Positions 4,899-6,970 of a stretch of 6,970 nt of DNA are shown here, in pieces. The translations under genes and the position numbers were made by a program. Each line of letters begins with the position of its first letter. The first letter of the stretch is position 1. The notes under the pieces were generated by a model. That model did no database searches. It was not told the DNA's origin and worked only from the letters and a program-made list of their open reading frames with translations. Source of the DNA: Clostridia bacterium (GTDB taxonomy: Bacteria; Bacillota_A; Clostridia; Oscillospirales; CAG-272); NCBI GenBank assembly GCA_017533545.1, contig JAFXHW010000243.1, positions 1 through 6,970 of the forward strand, in the 5' to 3' direction.

Positions 4899-6068
4899 AT
4901 GAAAAACACGAATGACAAGCTTATCGAGCTGAAGAATATCAGTATGGATTTTGACGGTGAAGTAGTGCTTAGAGGTATCAATCTCGACATTCACGACAAT
5001 GAATTTGTAACCCTTTTGGGCCCATCCGGCTGCGGCAAGACCACAACCTTGCGCATTGTAGGCGGATTTATTTCTCCTGATACCGGCGATGTATTCTTTA
5101 ACGGCAAGCGTATCAATGATATGCCCCCTCACAAGCGTCCTGTCAATACCGTTTTTCAGAAATATGCACTGTTTCCGCACCTGAACGTATTTGAAAATAT
5201 CGCCTTCGGCCTGCGGGTCAAAAAGGCGAAAAATGACGAAATACAGAAAAAAGTCAGCGAAATGCTTGAGCTTGTAAATCTTCGCGGATTTGAAAAGAGA
5301 AACGTCAGCACTTTGTCGGGCGGACAGCAGCAGCGCGTTGCCATCGCACGTGCTCTTGTAAACAGTCCTAAGGTGCTGCTCCTTGATGAGCCTCTTGCCG
5401 CACTTGACTTAAAGCTTCGCAAGGATATGCAGAACGAGCTTAAGAATATCCGTCAGAAGACGGGTATCACATTCATATATGTAACCCACGATCAGGAAGA
5501 GGCTCTTACCATGTCTGATACCATCGTTGTAATGGCAGACGGTAAGATCCAACAGATAGGCAGTCCCGTTGATATTTACAACGAGCCCGAGAACGCTTTC
5601 GTTGCCGATTTTATCGGCGAGAGCAACATCATCGACGGCGTAATGCTTGAAGATTACAGCGTCCGCTTTGCCGGACACACCTTCAAATGCCTTGATACCG
5701 GCTTTGACAAAAACGAGCCGGTTGACGTTGTTGTACGTCCCGAGGACGTTGACATCGTTGAAAAGGAAAAGGGTATGCTTGTCGGACAGGTCACCTCTGT
5801 CACATTCAAGGGAGATTACTACGAGATCATCGTTGATGTCGGCGGCTTTAAGTGGATGGTCGAGACATCAGACTATGCCGACAACGAGATCGGACTCTAT
5901 GTCGAGCCCGACGCTATCCATGTAATGAAGAAATCCGAATATTCCGGTAAATTCGGCGACTATTCCACCTTCTCCGACGAGGCTGAGGAAATGTCCAATC
6001 CCGATATCATCATCGGCGAGGAGGATTCTTTTGACTCGGCTGAAAACGGAGGTGAGAGCGAGGAATGA
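4899..6068 (+). CDS. potA: spermidine/putrescine ABC transporter ATP-binding protein PotA
   Basis: This cytoplasmic ATPase powers polyamine import with the PotB and PotC membrane subunits. With the start at 4899 it has 389 residues: Walker [10 protein letters not shown] (41-49), Q-loop Gln87, signature LSGGQ (139-143), Walker B LLLDE (160-164), D-loop Asp170 and switch His197. A C-terminal TOBE-type regulatory domain includes RPED (280-283). [19 protein letters not shown] is typical of the PotA/FbpC branch. Residues 346-389 form an acidic tail (15 Asp/Glu, one Lys) beyond the usual end. The start is uncertain: AAGGAG at 4877-4882 is only 1 base from ATG 4884 and 16 bases from ATG 4899, while family alignment favours 4899. 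The open frame reaches 4806, but that lies in the -10 box. The stop overlaps the potB start. Confidence 0.93.
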   Translation: MKNTNDKLIELKNISMDFDGEVVLRGINLDIHDNEFVTLLGPSGCGKTTTLRIVGGFISPDTGDVFFNGKRINDMPPHKRPVNTVFQKYALFPHLNVFENIAFGLRVKKAKNDEIQKKVSEMLELVNLRGFEKRNVSTLSGGQQQRVAIARALVNSPKVLLLDEPLAALDLKLRKDMQNELKNIRQKTGITFIYVTHDQEEALTMSDTIVVMADGKIQQIGSPVDIYNEPENAFVADFIGESNIIDGVMLEDYSVRFAGHTFKCLDTGFDKNEPVDVVVRPEDVDIVEKEKGMLVGQVTSVTFKGDYYEIIVDVGGFKWMVETSDYADNEIGLYVEPDAIHVMKKSEYSGKFGDYSTFSDEAEEMSNPDIIIGEEDSFDSAENGGESEE

Positions 6069-6913
6069 AGAAAAACCGCTCCTTCGGACGCGCCTTGCTC
6101 CTCGGACCTCACACACTGTGGTGCATACTGTTCATCATCGTGCCGATGATCTTTGTTGTATACTACACCTTTACTACTGTGGACGGCGGATTTACCCTTG
6201 ACAACATCAAGTTTATTGCCGATCCCGAAAACGGATATGTGAGATCATTCGGCCAATCCATTCTCTTTGCGGGAGCGGCCACGGTAATATGCCTTCTTAT
6301 CGGTTATCCCGTAGCCCTTTACATTTCGTCCTTGCCCGAGCGCCGCAGACAGCTTCTTTTGATGCTTGTCATGGTGCCCATGTGGGTAAGCTTTATTATC
6401 AGAACCTATACCCTGCTCAATATTTTCGAGGACAACGGCATTATCAATGCCGCAATAAAGTCCCTCGGAATGGACGAAGTCAAATTTGTCGGCACACCCG
6501 GGCTTGTTATATTCGGCATGGTCTACGACTTTTTACCCTATATGATCGTTCCGATATGCAACGTACTGTCGGGTATCGACCGCCGCTACGCGGAGGCCGC
6601 AAGCGATCTCGGATGCAATCCTTGGAAGGTATTTACCAAGGTTTATCTGCCTTTGAGCCTTTCGGGCGTTGTGTCGGGCATTACCATGGTATTTGTGCCT
6701 GCAATAAGCACCTTCTACATCGCGGCGACCCTGTCGGGCGGAACTATTACTCTTATCGGCGACAAGATCGAGATGGCATTCCTCAGCAACGCCGACGCGA
6801 TGTCATACCGCATCGGTGCGGCTCTTTCTTTCGTACTCATGCTGATGATTCTTGCAAGTATGTTCGTCGTCAATAAGTTCGGCGACACCGAAAGTGAGGG
6901 ACCGATGATATGA
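6065..6913 (+). CDS. potB: spermidine/putrescine ABC transporter permease PotB
   Basis: This is one of the two membrane subunits that form the polyamine channel. It has 282 residues with about six membrane spans (near 14-36, 64-88, 97-118, 144-168, 200-222 and 248-269). The binding-protein-dependent permease EAA motif, [20 protein letters not shown] (177-196), sits in the cytoplasmic loop that docks onto Pot[18 protein letters not shown] near the N terminus and [15 protein letters not shown] (107-121) are typical of PotB rather than PotC. The ATG overlaps the potA stop (ATGA), and a strong GGAGGTGA site at 6048-6055 lies 9 bases upstream. It overlaps potC in the same way. Substrate is inferred from family; related permeases also move other organic cations. 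Confidence 0.93.
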   Translation: MKKNRSFGRALLLGPHTLWCILFIIVPMIFVVYYTFTTVDGGFTLDNIKFIADPENGYVRSFGQSILFAGAATVICLLIGYPVALYISSLPERRRQLLLMLVMVPMWVSFIIRTYTLLNIFEDNGIINAAIKSLGMDEVKFVGTPGLVIFGMVYDFLPYMIVPICNVLSGIDRRYAEAASDLGCNPWKVFTKVYLPLSLSGVVSGITMVFVPAISTFYIAATLSGGTITLIGDKIEMAFLSNADAMSYRIGAALSFVLMLMILASMFVVNKFGDTESEGPMI

Positions 6914-6970
6914 AGAAGACCGGAAGAATTTACACGATATTGATATTTACGATCCTTTATTTGCCCATCT
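6910..6970 (+). CDS. potC: spermidine/putrescine ABC transporter permease PotC, N-terminal fragment
   Basis: The frame starts at ATG 6910, overlapping the potB stop in an ATGA, behind a GAGGG ribosome site at 6896-6900 with 9 bases of spacing. The 20 visible residues, [20 protein letters not shown], read as a short basic start followed by the first membrane span ending in a YLPI/YAPI-like motif, as usual for PotC. The gene runs off the right edge, so domain evidence is missing. The call rests on gene order (potA-potB-potC) and this N terminus. A potD substrate-binding gene would be expected next. Confidence 0.82.
   Translation, partial: MKKTGRIYTILIFTILYLPI

Overview
The window looks like a chromosomal, housekeeping-type stretch from a spore-forming, Gram-positive Clostridia-like bacterium of intermediate GC, perhaps an Oscillospiraceae/Ruminococcaceae-type gut anaerobe. 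The reasons are a clear SpoIIR sporulation protein, VanZ-family and M50 membrane proteins, strong GGAGG-type ribosome binding sites and good vegetative (TTGACA/TATAAT) promoters. The genus is inference. No mobile element, CRISPR array or phage gene is visible.

Layout. (1) Positions 1-1554, + strand: a tightly packed three-gene unit with overlapping ends. It holds an rRNA pseudouridine synthase of the RsuA/RluB family (its first few codons lie before the window), a VanZ-family membrane protein and a small GNAT-like protein. (2) Positions 1555-1870: an intergenic stretch with several inverted repeats, then a tRNA-Gly(TCC) gene with its own strong promoter and a bidirectional terminator. (3) Positions 1872-4005, - strand: reading leftward from a promoter at 4038-4066, a five-span membrane protein of unknown function, cysQ (PAP phosphatase / inositol monophosphatase superfamily), a terminator hairpin, then spoIIR. 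The spoIIR gene may use a forespore-type promoter whose -10 lies in the loop of the preceding terminator. (4) Positions 4070-4636, + strand and divergent: a short M50 (site-2-protease-type) membrane metallopeptidase, followed by about 140 bases without recognisable content. (5) Positions 4779-6970, + strand: a polyamine ABC transporter operon, potA-potB-potC. It is driven from an extended -10 promoter with a hairpin in the leader, and potC runs off the right edge.

How the genes fit together. The pseudouridine synthase acts in ribosome maturation. CysQ removes 3'-phosphoadenosine 5'-phosphate or related nucleotides. SpoIIR is the forespore signal that triggers sigma-E activation in the mother cell. 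The M50 protease could also serve sporulation (SpoIVFB-like), but this is not proven. PotABC, with a substrate-binding PotD presumably downstream, imports spermidine/putrescine. I did not find a convincing undescribed multi-gene system. The points most worth a second look are the structured intergenic element at 1603-1687, the promoter-in-terminator arrangement before spoIIR, the minimal M50 protease and the unknown membrane protein coupled to cysQ.
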